Under the pieces are notes generated by a model that was not told the origin of the DNA, ran no database searches, and worked only from the letters and a program-made list of their open reading frames with translations. The position numbers and the translations under genes are program-made. Positions 36,501 to 50,000 of a stretch of DNA of 64,000 nucleotides are shown one piece after another (within the stretch, counting starts at the first letter, position 1; the number at the start of each line of letters is the position of its first letter). Origin of the DNA: Agelaius tricolor (lineage: Eukaryota > Chordata > Aves > Passeriformes > Icteridae); assembly GCA_023055355.1 (NCBI GenBank), contig JALJCS010000002.1, forward strand, positions 83,539,001 through 83,603,000. The letters run 5' to 3'.

Positions 36501-38337
36501 TTCAGAAAAGGAGATCAGATGGCTTAGATTCTAATGGTATTGTAAATTCCCTAAAGCATGGAAAGCCTGGATTACTGCCAATAGTTTGAAAAGGTGAACT
36601 AAGAAGAATTAGTTGGAAATTGAGCATATCAAGAGAATAAAAGCGAATGAATAACAAGGCTCCCAGCACTTTTCTGAAAATCAAGTACATCTACACCATT
36701 AGCAATTTTGAGCAGCTCCACCTGGTTCAGCTGTAGTAACCTGGGCTTCTCTCATGTAGCTGAGAACAGAGTATCATTGTTAGTTTTAGATGAAAAATTC
36801 TCCATGCAGATGGCATTCAGCTTGATCTTTCTATGAACTGCCAATCTTATTTTTAGCTAGCGTGTTTCTTCTGGAAAACTTCATCTGTGTCTGACATGAA
36901 CAGTGCCTCAAGAATGAAATGCCTCATGACAATGTGCCTCAAGAACATTGTAGTTCCCTCATGTTATCAATACTATGAACACTGAACCCTAAGGACAAAG
37001 CTGATTTGACAAAACATTGGCTCACATCCTGGTTCATGATATGGCACTTTGAGTTTGATTCCTGGACTCTGCTCAAGAATGGAGATTATCAGATTTTACA
37101 TCCATGGCTCTTTCTACTGTCTTGGAGATAAGGACAAAAGGAAATGCTATAAAGGGAGTATAGCAGACTATTGAATGGGGGAGCAGAGCAAGGAAAATAT
37201 AAATTTATTGTATCATCTGTAAAAATTGTTTATGGAAGTCAAAAGTCACTTTGCTTGTGACTAACTCACATCCTTGGCCCTATATTGGCCTATGAGCATT
37301 GCTGATGAATCAGCCTGATCTCTGCAAATCTTTGATGTACGCTTCTGGAGACAAGGACATGCTCTCTGTCTCTGACCATATGTTAAACCTTCTTCTTCTC
37401 TCCTTATTGGATTTATATTGACAGAGAAAAGGAAGGAGGTTTTGGAGTAATCCCAGCAATGTACAGAGACAAATGATTAATGTTTCCTCTCCTGGAAGCT
37501 TAATAATGAATGTAACCTCAGACATCCTGAAGGAAGACACTGCATGTGTGGACCATACTTCTCATAACCCCCTAAATATGAAACCTTGAAATTAGTTAAA
37601 TACAGTCAGCTCTGCAGTTAAAAATTCTGTAAAGTAATGTCTTTATAACAGGAATCTGAAATGTTTGGATTAAATAGGTGTCAACTGCATCTCGAAAATT
37701 AGGAGTAACTAAGAGAAGATAAGATGAAGCAAAAAACAAACAATTTTTCAATCTCCCAAGGAAATCATATAAACATCATAATGCTGATTTATAGTCTCTT
37801 ATTTTGTATATTTAAACTAAATCTTCTCTAGAAGCTGCCAACATTAGACTGATAATGCCAGAGACAAGTAAATTTATCCAGAATGCTCTTCAGTGTATTC
37901 ACTTCCTGAGACACCCTGTTTCCATATAGAACACCCCACAAAATGCCTCAGGTTATAAGGTTTGCACATGCAAAATAGGGTTCCTACAGCCCATGGTTGG
38001 GTATTCCCACCACTTCTTTATGGTCTGTGGCCATGTTTTGCATGGATGCATTAACTGCATGTGACATTATGCTGAATGCTGGGGTGGGCATCCAAGATTG
38101 TCATTTCAGGGGATGCTGGTTCTTACTATGTGGGGAGAGGGAGTTTCCTTCCTGTTGAAGGCTGCATGGTCTTTTTGAGCAAAGAATGAAGCAACAGCAT
38201 GAGTTTCTAAAGCAACTATACCTGGACAACACTTCAACCTTGTTAACACTTCATGAGAGAGGAGAGAGTATTGCCATTTCTCTGGCACTCTGAAACTCAT
38301 CCCAGAATTTGGGTTAATAAAAAATCAACATTTTGTC

Positions 38338-38358
38338 TTTTTTTTTTTTTTTTTTTTT
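38338..38358. repeat. T homopolymer (21 bp)
   Basis: Unbroken run of 21 T followed by CTTTTGCTAG. The arrangement mimics a strong splice acceptor on the plus strand, but no exon is recognised after it. Confidence 0.9.
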
Positions 38359-41300
38359 CTTTTGCTAGTATGCAGTGATACAAGAAAACAACAGCAGGTT
38401 CCTCGTATTGCATGACATTGCTCACTGCATGGGCATTTTGTTGGATACTGGAGAAAGTGAATGGCTTGCATCTGACTCAGTGTTTTGCTGCATAGCACAA
38501 AAGTCTCTCCATTCTTTTGTCCTTATTCATGTTGCCTATGAACTTGGTTGCCACACATTTTTACGACATCAAATTATGTTCTTAAGTGCTAATATGCTCT
38601 TTCTAAATACTCAAGGAACTAATATTTAAAGAACTTGCATCTCTATCCAAAGTTAAACTAGTGTTTAATGGCTCTCTATTTAGAGAGTAGTTATATTATC
38701 AGAGATGTTATATTATCAGGCCACATCCAGATCATCCACATCAATGCTGTCATCCTTCAAAAGTTAAAAGACCATTTCAGACTGCGGAGTTTTCCAGTCT
38801 GTCTGGCCCTGGTTCCTTCAGCAGTAAAGTAGGAGCAACAGGTGATTCAGTGCCAGCTGCAGTAATGTGGTCTGGATGTGTAAATTGAAGCACAGATGAG
38901 TCTAAATCTGTCTAAGTGGAAAAGGAATTAGTCTTCATTTCTCAATCTGCCATTGTCATAAAGTCCTACCTGGGACAGGAAACAAAAAAGCACCTTATGT
39001 CTTAAAAATTCATCTAACCAGGAATTAATGGTGCAGAAATATGAAACAAGCAAGAATAAATAATTTTCTTCCTGATTGCAAAACTAATATAAACTTAAAT
39101 TTAACTCTGGTGGACTCAAGACATAAGTGTATACTCGGAAACAGAACTAAAGACACAAAAATACGTCTAAGATAGAAAATCTCCACATTCACCTCTAAAA
39201 AGACAACAACACATTTTTCAAAGCATGTTTTCCATATGTAGCTAAATTGCAGAGCAATTTCTCCCCATTTATCAACCTGATGCATCTGGATGGCTGTAAT
39301 AGTGAAGGAAGTGGGACTACTCTGTAAGTTCGGAAGAAACCAAAACAATACAAGGAAAAACTTTTGACACCCTGCCACAAATCCCCAGCTCTGATGCAGC
39401 CCCAAAAATTACCATGTTCTATCTTAATATTTCATAAATATAATTTTCTAAGAAGGAGTCCTCCCCATGGCTGCCCCTCAGTTCTACAAGTTATTTAAGT
39501 ACAAACTCAGGCACACGGTTTCCACAGGAAGGGCTGCATTGCAGACTGCTGGGAACCAAAGGAGAAATCTGATTTTAGATTAAGTTGAAGACATTGGCAC
39601 TACTGAACCAGCAGATTCCAAAGATACTTCCTGACTATTTTAGTGCCCCTGCTCCCCCCCTTGTCCCAGCTTCCCCTCCCCACATCACCCACAGTTTTTG
39701 TGCTTTAGTTCCCACTCAGGACCTTTCCCAGCATGAAGCAACTGGCTTCCCAGCTACAGAGGGTTTGCTCCAGGCTCTGCTTCCCACTGACAGTAGGAGT
39801 CAGTACTTTCCTCACTGCCAGATGTCCCCCAGACCTGTATCAGACAGCTTTTGCAGTCTGAAATCCCTCAGCACCATCCTCAAACACATTCCACCCATCC
39901 CAGTGCTGCAACCCAAACCCCTGGGGTTGTGCAGAAGAGCTGCTCCGGGAATTATGATGCAAATCATCGGGTACAATTCGTGCTGCAAAATGCACATATG
40001 CATAAATGTGTTTTACTGCCTGTAGTGAAAACAATGGCTTACACAGATTAGGTCTTGCCCGGGGGCACACCAGGATCCTAGTGGAAAAAACTCTACCTGT
40101 GTCCATGTGAAAGTAGGCATCTATTTTTGAATGGATGAGAGGATCCCAGAAGATACATAACTCTATCTTCTGACTACTGAACAAGGATAGAGTGAAACTT
40201 AATTTTAACTAATTTTGGTAAGCTGAGAAAACACCTACACCCAAGACTTGTTCTTTGAATTACTTGTTAAGCAAAGAGTGAGGTAGAAGTAACATTTTTC
40301 TACATGAAAGGTGATATTAAAATAATATTAGCTAACCATGCAGTGATCTAATATTTTATGTGTGTGTAATTGAAAAAAAGTTTAAAATACCTGTAATTTG
40401 CAGATGTAGTGGTCTCAGTACAAAAATATCTTGGGACCTGAGAGCTTGTTTACTCTTTCATCTCCCTCAAATGTCTTGGTATAAAATAAGTAGAAGATAA
40501 AATACTAGCTAGTGCCATAGTCCCATGCCTAGCTGCTAAACAAATGTAGTGGTGTTACCAACAGGGAAGGAATTAAAATTGTCTGTGTGGTGGGGTTTTT
40601 TGAGGTTTGCTTTGGGATATATTTGTAAGCAACATGACAAGCTTGAATGCCAGCTGGCAGAATGGATCCAACGCATTCACCTTCACCTTAGGAGGGGTAG
40701 TTTGCTCTCCACAATTTCAACCCCTTACTTTCAGAGGTGTTAAAAAAAAAGGGTTCAAAAATGCCTTCAGAGATGAGGGGCTGAAATGGGAAATGCAATT
40801 GTCAGTTTCTCAGCACATCAGGATAAATAATCTGATGACATCATAAAAACCGTGACAAAATCCATTTACAGTGGTGTGCCCACAAATTTTCATTCAGTCT
40901 TCCTGTAAGTTCAGGTAGGCAAACATTGGCGTGTTATTTTAGGAGAGAAGGTTTAAAAATACTGACAGGCAGCTGTTAGAAAAGGCTGTTGCTTTCCTGG
41001 GCCAGGAGACACACTCATTTGAGCCAAGGGCTCGGACAGCACAAGGGCTTTTTTGTATCTGTGCATCATACCACACTGCTTATAAACAGTCAGATTATTC
41101 ATGAGCAAAAACTTTTATTTAATTTTAAGAGTGAAGACTTACATATCCTTAGCTGGAAATGCAGTTGGTAGCAGTTTAAATTTCTTTTTCTTAACTAAGT
41201 GTTAAAACTGTTGGTGTTCTGGAGAGGAGCAAGATGACAGAACAGCCTGTTTGTCTCTGGTGTTTACTCACTAAAGACAGGGAAGGGTCTAAAGAAACAT

Positions 41301-42837
41301 CTGGTGTCAGCTTTTTTTTCCACTAAGGAAAAAAAACAAAGCTAGTAAGTTTTTTTAGATAGAAAAGTAAGTTCATGAGTCATGAAACTTCAGTTAGAAA
41401 TCACAGAAAGTTAGAGACGGCGAAAACCAGCTATATTTGTTTTTACATAATCCATAAAGGAGAATGGGACTTTCTTACTCATGTTTGTTTCATTTTTGGT
41501 TTTTGGTTTTTTTGGTTTTTTGTTTGTTTTAAAATTCTGAATGTGTCTTGATTTACATTTCCAGCTGGGAAGAAGGTTGTGAGAAATTTAGGTGCAGAGG
41601 CCAGAGGGGCGAGAAGGGCAGGAGCTAGGCTGGCCCAGCTGGGAGTTTACAGAGAATGGAGAGTAATGAGGTAGCAGGAAAATTTCTTCCCCTATGGCCT
41701 CCCTTTCCACCTTCTCTCTTTTTTTTTTTTTTCCACTTTGAAATGGGACAACAATTTCAGAAAGGAAAAAGGGTACTTTTTTCCCCCTCTTTCTGCCACC
41801 TTTCCTCTCTATTCTCATCCAGTCTTCCCACGGGTCACCCCACGTTTTCCTTCTTGCAGTGGAAACTGCAAGAGAGCATCACTGAAGTCCCAGGGCAAAG
41901 CCCCCTTGTAACTTGCAGTTGGACACAAAAAGCAGGAGAGGACTAGCCCAAAACCTATCACTGCACCCTGTGCTTGGGATACCCATGACCATCCATTAAG
42001 GCCTCAGGCTGGTGTGGTGGGAAACTCCTTAAAACAATTTCCCCATGCAGATTTTCATGGGGAGAATGGAGTGGTTGATATGAAAAATCACCTTGTGTTA
42101 AAATTTTCTCCCTCTAAATAGCGAAATGGCCTTGCTAGGAAATCCTGTAATCTAAGTACAAGCTTAGCACCATCCATCAAAGAGAGGATGTGAGAAGTGC
42201 TTGTAAAAAGTTAATAACCTCCATGGTGGGACAGAGCAATGTGAAAGGAAAGTGCTGAGCAATGGCCAGGAGGATCCTTTCATCTCTCAGTGAGCTCAGT
42301 GACTGGAAATGTGAAGTTCACTTTAGTTAATAGCAGTTTTTTAAATGTCTTTTAAAATGACTCTGGAGAAATAAACAGAAAGACTCAAACTCAGTTTTTC
42401 TGACTTGTAGGTTTTGGGCAGCTTCATAGGTCTCAAACTCATATGAAAAAAATGAGGTGCAATTTTTAAGCAAACAGTAACCAACCAGGGTAAATGTCCA
42501 TCTTTTCCATCTTTTCTTGACGTGAACAGTTGCCTGAAAATTCAATGTTAGTGCACATCTCAGTAACCCGGGAGGAAAAGCATAAGCCCTATGTATTTTT
42601 TTTCTGCGTATTTAATTCTCTTCATTGTTGACAAAACCCTCTCAGTCATTACATGCAGTTCAGGTCTTCTGAATTCTTGATAACTGCATCCCTTTTAAAA
42701 ACTGAGCACAAATGCCTACGTGCACAATTGCACCTCGACCATACACAAATGGACCTAATTTATTTTGGTGCCAAACAATGCTGTGAAATACTTTGACTTA
42801 ATTTTAAAGAAAAGCAAACAATGACCAGTGCTTGTGA

Positions 42838-42854
42838 TGACACAAGTTGTGTCA
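42838..42854. repeat. 17-bp inverted repeat TGACACAA-G-TTGTGTCA
   Basis: Two perfect 8-bp arms around one base. The arms contain TGACAC half-sites that could bind a dimeric transcription factor. This is a sequence observation only. Confidence 0.6.
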
Positions 42855-44269
42855 TAAAATTCGCCCAACAAACCATTTACATTGCAAAAAGTTGCCCCAA
42901 CTGTTGTTTATATTGGAAGCAAGATTAGCACATTCATATCCTCTGGCAAGCAGATAACTATCAGCAGAAATCACTTGCTGCCCAGCAGCAGCAGTGAAGA
43001 AGAGGACATTCTCAAAGTTGAGACATGCAGAAGTATTTATATTGTTTTAAAAGGACAGCTTAAGTCCATTTCAGTTTGCTGGAAAAAGTGTTGGTAAAAA
43101 TGTAATAAATATACTATGAGTACTGTGTAGAATGCAATCCAAAACTCATTATGAGTTAAACTGGTGTAAATCAGCATAAATCTGCCAATTAAGGCTGATT
43201 TATTCCAACTAAGAAAGTAGATTTTGATATGTTGTATTTAATGTTTCTTTACACTTCTTGATGAAAAAATGTCTGAGGTTGGAGAATTAGTCCCAGTACA
43301 CCTGATACATAGGCTGTTCCCAAAGGCTTTCCAAAATAGTTCTACTCTCAGGTCTTTTGTTCTTCTTCATCTGCTCAAGATAAGACTTGCTACTGAGGCC
43401 AGGCTAGAAGGAGCATGTCCCAGGCCATGCTGGCAAATAAGGAGATATTTTGGTTTTATGTATTAGTGCTCAAATTTTAAAGAACACCTTGTGCTTTTAA
43501 CCAAACTAATACAGGACAGCAGTGATGTCTTTTTATTCTCCTTTTCTTCCTAGAGGAACTATTTAAGGCTGGGGTGAGTTGATTGATCTGTCAAGTCACT
43601 GGCACTATACAGACTTACTTATGATTATGGGCTACAATTACTAATCCAAATGGGTTTTGTCAGTTGTATGTTTCCTAGTATAATACATCAGAACAAAAAA
43701 ATAAAAGGCTCTTTACCTAAAACCCTAATTCATAGAATGGCCCAGCCCTAAATCACATATTATGAATGATCTTTTGAATGTGTTACAATGTTGTCCATGT
43801 GTAAGTTTGCAAGTTTGCAGCTGGGACAGAATGTCAGTGGATTTAGCATGTCAATTAAAAAAAAAAAATCCAATTTTTGTTATGCAGTTTGATTTTTTTA
43901 TTTCCCAGGACAAAAATATAGATATTAAAAAGAGTTATTTTATAAATAACTGTGGCCACTGCTTGTTTAGACTTTTCATTTCTGAAATTCTTTGGTGGAC
44001 AGAGTTGGGTAAAGAAGAAAAATAATTTCATAAATTCTTATTTCTTTAAAGTGGAAGGTGGAGGATACGTGCAGGGGAAGGATGTCACAAAAGAAGAAGT
44101 AAAGGGAGTCACAAACCAATGACCCATGGCGGCTTCCTGTTGAAGTTATACACTGAGTGGATCTTAATGCCCATTTAGAAACTGGGGAAATCTGGAAATG
44201 TCTCTGCATTTCACAATTGGCTTCTGTTTTGTCCCGGGACCAGCTGAATCCCCACATCGAAACACTTTC

Positions 44270-44790
44270 AGTCCTTCAGGCTCCCGCTCAGGCCCTCAGG
44301 CCCGAGGTTGTCTCTCACAAAATGGAAACATTCATTCAGCACAAGTGCCCCACTTCCAGGCCCGGCTGTCACTGAAGGCTGCCCGCCGGGCTGGTTTCCA
44401 AGCAGGACAGAGCCCTCGGGGAGGTGTCGCTGTCAGAGTCAGGTGTGGGATCAGCCATCGCCCCGGGAACACCAGCCCAGGAGCCGGGATCAGCCATGGC
44501 CCCGGGAACGCCAGCCCAGGAGCCGGGATCAGCCATGGCTCTGGGATCGCCAGCCCAGGAGCCGGGATCAGCCATGGCCCCGGGAATGCCAGCCCAGGAG
44601 CCGGGATCAGCCATGGCCCCGGGAATGCCAGCCCAGGAGCCAGGATCAGCCATGGCCCCGGGAATGCCAGCCCAGGAGCCGCAGCCCGCTCGGGCTCCGG
44701 GAGCTCGGCTACATCAAAGCCGGACGTGCCGCGGCCTCCAAGCGTGGAGCAGCGGCCGCTGCTCTTCAAGTTACAGCTTTCCCTTCTCTG
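44270..44790. other. CpG-rich island around a minisatellite
   Basis: A sharp G+C- and CpG-rich block in the AT-rich desert. It holds the 39-bp tandem array (44447-44680) and a CpG-dense right flank (about 44690-44760, with GCCGCGGCC and GCGGCCGCTG). Open frames of 145-229 codons in several frames on both strands follow from the repeat and base composition. It could act as an unannotated promoter, for example for a non-coding RNA, or be just a GC-rich minisatellite of the kind seen in birds. Confidence 0.6.
44447..44680. repeat. 39-bp minisatellite, six copies
   Basis: Six head-to-tail units of exactly 39 bp (GGGATCAGCCATGGCCCCGG followed by GAATGCCAGCCCAGGAGCC). The last three units are almost identical and the first three carry most differences. 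Because 39 is a multiple of three, every frame repeats with a 13-residue period, and several frames stay open on both strands. Confidence 0.97.
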
Positions 44791-45480
44791 GGAAGGCCAG
44801 GGAGAGTTGGGGGATGTGTTTGAAGATATGGGGAAAATCTGGGTTCAAGCTGGAGCTAAGGAACAAAAGAGAAGGGCTCTGACTTAGTGAGGGTCGATGT
44901 AGATTTTGCTCAAATGGGTTGGAAATCAGAATATGTGGGGCATTGCTGCTTCACTTTGCTTTTGCACTGGTACAGGGCAAATTCACTTCCACTTCTCTTT
45001 CACAGTGCAGTAGACATGGAAGAGTAGATCCATCATGTCAGTGCAAAAAAAGCTGTTTCAGGGGTCCTGGCCTTGTCCTTCAGGATGAGTGTTTTGTTCT
45101 AAGAGCATATCTCTTTCCCACTCCTTGAATTCAGAGAATTTGGGAGTGAAAACAACTTCCTGAGCTTTTTTTTCCTCCTGTTTTTAAAACCTAAGCAAAA
45201 GTTTGCCAGGTGTGTGGAAAAAACACGAGTTTTACTAAAGCATCTGTGTGGTGAGAGGGGCAATGGACAGACCTGGAGCTGTCAGGGGAGGGACAGCATA
45301 GATGGGAAAGACTGGAAAACACTGGGATGGATGAGATAGGGCATGACCAGAAAAAAAGAAATTTGTGGATTTTAGTTCAAGTTTTAAAAGCTGTTGATGT
45401 TTAGTTAATGATTGAATTATGTCTGGAAAAGTGGTACCTTTCCTTCCTCTTCAGTTCAAATGTATATACAAACTCTATAC

Positions 45481-45553
45481 AAAATATATATTTATTTATT
45501 TATATATATACATATATCTAAATACGTATATAGATATATAGATATAAAGATAT
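45481..45553. repeat. AT-rich low-complexity repeat
   Basis: Mixed (TA)n, (TTTA)n and (GATATA)n blocks over about 73 bp. Simple-sequence DNA. Confidence 0.85.
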
Positions 45554-47015
45554 GGAGATTTGTAGATTAATAGATTTATCACCAGGGAAGGAGATATTTA
45601 AAAATGTTTCTCTGCTACTGAGTGAGTAAACAACCAAAGATGTCCCTGTGTCCAGGAGACTGTTCTGGCAAGGTGTGCAAAGAGTAAAAAGTGAAGAAGA
45701 AATGGGAAAGAATTAAGAAAAAGAAGGGGGGAAATACAATTCAGAGCATTAAAATGGATTTTGCATTTGATTTACATGGCAGTCATGATTCATTTTAAGC
45801 TATTTTGTTGTACAGTCTTTGAAATATATTTATCACCCCATTATATCTCTAGGCAGTTTTATGAGACCAGCTACAGCATTGAATGGGCTGTAAATATAAC
45901 TTGCTTAATACTCTTTCTACTGCACAGCTGAGTGCAGCCCTTGGGGAGGTGAACACTCAGCCTGGGTCACGTCGTAGGAAAACTGTGACATCCATTGCTG
46001 GATGTTCCTGCCTGTATTCCTCTCTGCTGGATTTCCCTAGGATTCTCCATCTCTCCTTTTCTTCACCTTTGCCATGCTTTTTGAGTGCTCCCAAGTCAAC
46101 CTGAAAAAAATTCCTCTGGGACAGGCAACTTAAGATGGGTTTGCCTCGCTCTGCAGTGGCTAAAATGTGCCCAGGACATAATTGCTCTGTAAGCAGGCAA
46201 CACAAGAAGGGTACATGTGCTCAGTCCAGGTTTTTGATCTGGAACATACTGTAAAAAGGACATAATGTGATGACATTTATCAGCACTGGCCATCTACTTA
46301 ACAACCCTTTGAAATGAACAGGCAAATAACACCTCAAGCCTATTGTTTTAAATGAAGTTGAAACAAAACTGTAAACCTGTCCCACTTGCTCTGGGTCTTT
46401 GCTTCAAGATAACTCTAGCTGGGAGATTTTTGCTAAAATCTGATTATCTAAGTGACAAGTTAGCCCTCCACAATACTTGCAGATGGCTAACATGGTGCTG
46501 TCAGACTGTGAAAAGGTCTTGCCTATTTTTCCAGCTGTGAAGGCACAGTGGATTAAATTGCATAAAGTTCCACAGTGAATTAAATTGCATAAGGAACCAA
46601 GTGGTATTTACACCTTCTCCTTAAGTTCTGATATCAAAAAGCCACCTGTGGATATCATTGCTGAAGGACATCAGGGAGTACTCCAATTGAATGTCCATGA
46701 GAACAAAATTGATCAACAAGGTTTTCTGAGTAGGCCAAGGGGTAAGGAAGGTGGTGCTATGTTATGCATATGTTATGCATGTTGGGATTTCTGGCTGTAC
46801 CTGTTGTTGCTGTTAGTCTATGGGACTGTCGTTCCCACAAATTTCACACATATTAAGCTTGATTAAAAACAACCAAAGGAGTATTTAACACTCAAAGAAT
46901 CCTTTCATTATGGAGAACACTGAGATGCTTGTTACATTTATACTTAATGAAGTGCATAAAAGACAGTTGCTAAAATATGCTGTACTCTGGCATGTAGCTC
47001 AGCTAACAGAATTTT

Positions 47016-47029
47016 GGGGGGGGGGGGGG
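47016..47029. repeat. G homopolymer (14 bp)
   Basis: Fourteen consecutive G, followed shortly by C-rich bases (CCCGG, CCCC). Such runs can form G-quadruplexes and are prone to length change and sequencing error. Confidence 0.9.
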
Positions 47030-50000
47030 TTGAAACCCGGTCTCAACCCCAAATCTAAAAAAAAGCAACATTTCTGAAGGCACCAATCATACCTTGACAA
47101 AAGTATGAGAGGACCAAATGGGCTACAAATAGCCAAGTAGGTAGAAAAAGCCTGTGTAGAAATTCTGTGTACCTTGGCAAAAATTCTGTCAACTGTCTGA
47201 TCTCTTCCAGCAGAGAAGTGGAAGTTTCCACCCTGAACTCAAATGTTGTTACAAGGAGGTAAAAGAGCAAATGAAGGAATGAATTGCTCATAGTAAGGCA
47301 CTCACTAGAAAATAGTAAACAGATAAGATAGAAATATCACAGAGCAGTACATGCAGCATATAGCAACAAGTGGCAGCAGAAGGATAATTAGCACTTCAAA
47401 GAATTTTTATTAAGACAAGTAAAATAAAATATAATAGTCTTTCCTCAGGCAAAATGCACATTGAATTTAGACCTGTAGATGCAGGCAGAGATCACTGCCT
47501 CCTCCACTATATGTATGGGCTTAGTACCTCACAAGACTGGACCCGTAGCTATGCAACACTGGACCAGAAACATGTAGCAGTTTTACATGAAGCTACACTG
47601 GGAAAAGCCTGCTTCTGAGTTGAATACCAGTAAATTTGAGACTGGATTTTATGAAGTGTGTGGGTGGTGGTATGTGTCAATTAGGTAATTCCCATTATCC
47701 TAGTGTCCCTACTGACTTAGAATATACACATCTTGAATTCATTAAGTCCTGTGTTGGTCTAGGAAAGAAAATGAAGGGAGACCTCCTCTAGCTTACAGAT
47801 AGAGCTGATTAAAGGCTTAAGAATAGCATAGACTCAAATTTTCATCATTGCACAGTACATTTAGATAGAGGATGTAAAGTGCTCTGAACCACTCCAAAAC
47901 ATGTTGTAGCAACCACCTGCTTTCAGTTCTGGTAGCTCAAGCAAGTGGAGTAAGATAGACTTGTCAGGGAGAAGAAGTGAAACTAAAGATTTGATTGCCA
48001 CATTAAATGTGGAAGAGAAGATTAAGTTTGGTTGGGGTTTGAGAGAACAGATGGAGAAAGCCTCAAACTCATTATTCACATCCATATTTTTTGACATGGT
48101 TGTAGTGCTTGTGTTTGCCTGAATATTGGTGGTGGCTCTGGACTACAGTTTGGGAACTACCGCAGGGCAAGGAGCAGAGGGCACAGTTGATAGGACTGGA
48201 GGCAGTCCAGCCTCATGTGCCTTCTGTTGACTCCTACTCAATATCTACAGTCTGGCCTGAAAGGAAAGACTGTGCTGAAAAAGCTATTTATGCAAGTGAG
48301 CATGGCCTTGAGCATTCACTGAGTTAACATAAAACCTTTTATGGACCAGCAGGAACTCTCTGGGACATGGTGGTGGATTGGAGGCTGGCATCATGAAAAG
48401 GAAGGCAGGAGAAAAGCAAGGAGGACAGAAACCAGTAAGTAATAAAGTTAGCTAACCTGTCTTTTTTTTTGGGAACAAATACAGTCAACTGCAACAGCAG
48501 AGAGAGCATAAGAGAGGGAAGCTGTAACACATCAATTTCTCATTTTGATGAAGCTTTCAAGACATTTCACAGGACCATGTCTTGAGCAAGGACCTATGAT
48601 CCAAAGGAACTACTCTAAGTTACATAGTTGGTGAAAATATATAGATAATCAATATATGACTCTTGGTTGAAAAAAGAGATTGCATTTCAAAGAGGATGTT
48701 TCAGCAGTACAATCAAGATCTGCCTAGAATCCATATTTTATTTGTGGCATTTGGGGATCAGTCAAATGGTGATTGAAATTTTATTCAAATTCTAGGAAGT
48801 GGTAATGGTGCCACAACCTAACCTATCTAACTGGCCATTATTCAGCATTGAATGATGCTAGTTGATGCATCCTTGAAACATTTCACACAGTTTTATAAAA
48901 TGGTCTTGAAATCTTAGAATTCCATTGGAGGAAATCTGGTTAATTGAGCATTTATATGTACAGAATCTGTACAGAATTAACAAACATACTCAGAACTTTA
49001 AGTGGAAAACAATTTCTGAGGACTCACATTTTTAACAAAGGTATGTTAAATGAGAATGCATTTCACTGGGCTTCAGAGTTCCTTAAATGGAGAATTTCTT
49101 ACCTTTCTGCTAAATACTAAAACAAAATTAGTGTTGAATTTAACAGAAAGAAATTCAACAGTGACCTTATAGCCATTAGAGTTGGGAAAAAACTCTCTTC
49201 AGTTCTCGTCAGTTTGCAGTTAACTCATGGGTGGAAGTTACAAACAAAACTGCAGAAGTCACAATCTCAGCTCTGTTGCCGGTCTCTTCTTTTAACTCAT
49301 CTTCTCTGAAAACAACTAGTTTTTGAGGACTGTCAGAGTTGGGAGTTTGGAACATACTTTTCCAGAGTATTCTGCTCCTATGAAAGTAACACAAGACTGC
49401 TTCTAGCCTTTTAGCATTTGTGTGTTCCTCTTTGCAATGAGTTGTGGCTTGTCTGAATTTTACTGCATGAACATAATAATAGGACAATCTGTGGAGGAGG
49501 CCTCTTCTACTCTTGAACAGACTTACTGTGGTGTAAGAATGTTTTTTTTTGGCTTTGATTCCAAATAACATAAGCTTAAAAGAAAAAACAAAACAGGTGT
49601 GCCTGAATAAACTCTCAAGAGTTTCATTGATCTATTTGATTAAAATAAATGACTTAACATATACTAAATAAACTGACATGTGCAGACAAGGTTTTTAAAA
49701 TATGCAGCCCCTCCCTCTCAGAAGTTTGGCAACAGCAGCACAGGATGATGCCAGCTGGATTACAGTCTACTTGTATCAGGGCAAAGACAGACAGTGCTTT
49801 CTGATGGAGCTGTAACCCTCAAAGAAGTAAATAACCCTGGCTGTTGGCTGCTGCTGTTGCCTCCACAGCTGGGATCATAAAAGGGACTGAGATTGATATT
49901 TGCCTGGATAATGCTATTCAAGTATTTTACCTGAATAAGCATTGCTGAGCATGGTTAGCATTAACCTGGCTGACCTGGTGCTGAAGCAGGTGAGAAAGCA

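Larger units (their letters stand above)
33522..44269. other. Gene desert, no gene recognised
   Basis: About 10.7 kb, AT-rich. It contains a 21-T run at 38338-38358, a TTTTTGG-repeat stretch at about 41493-41530, a T-run at 41719-41732, and a 17-bp inverted repeat at 42838-42854. The longest open frame (34504-35064, plus, 186 codons) has no recognisable domain and no flanking gene signals. Confidence 0.5.

Noticed and set aside
44198..44887. Long open frames (up to 229 codons) on both strands across the minisatellite
   Set aside because: All come from a 39-bp repeat with no stop in several frames. There are no splice or promoter signals tied to a frame and no known domain.
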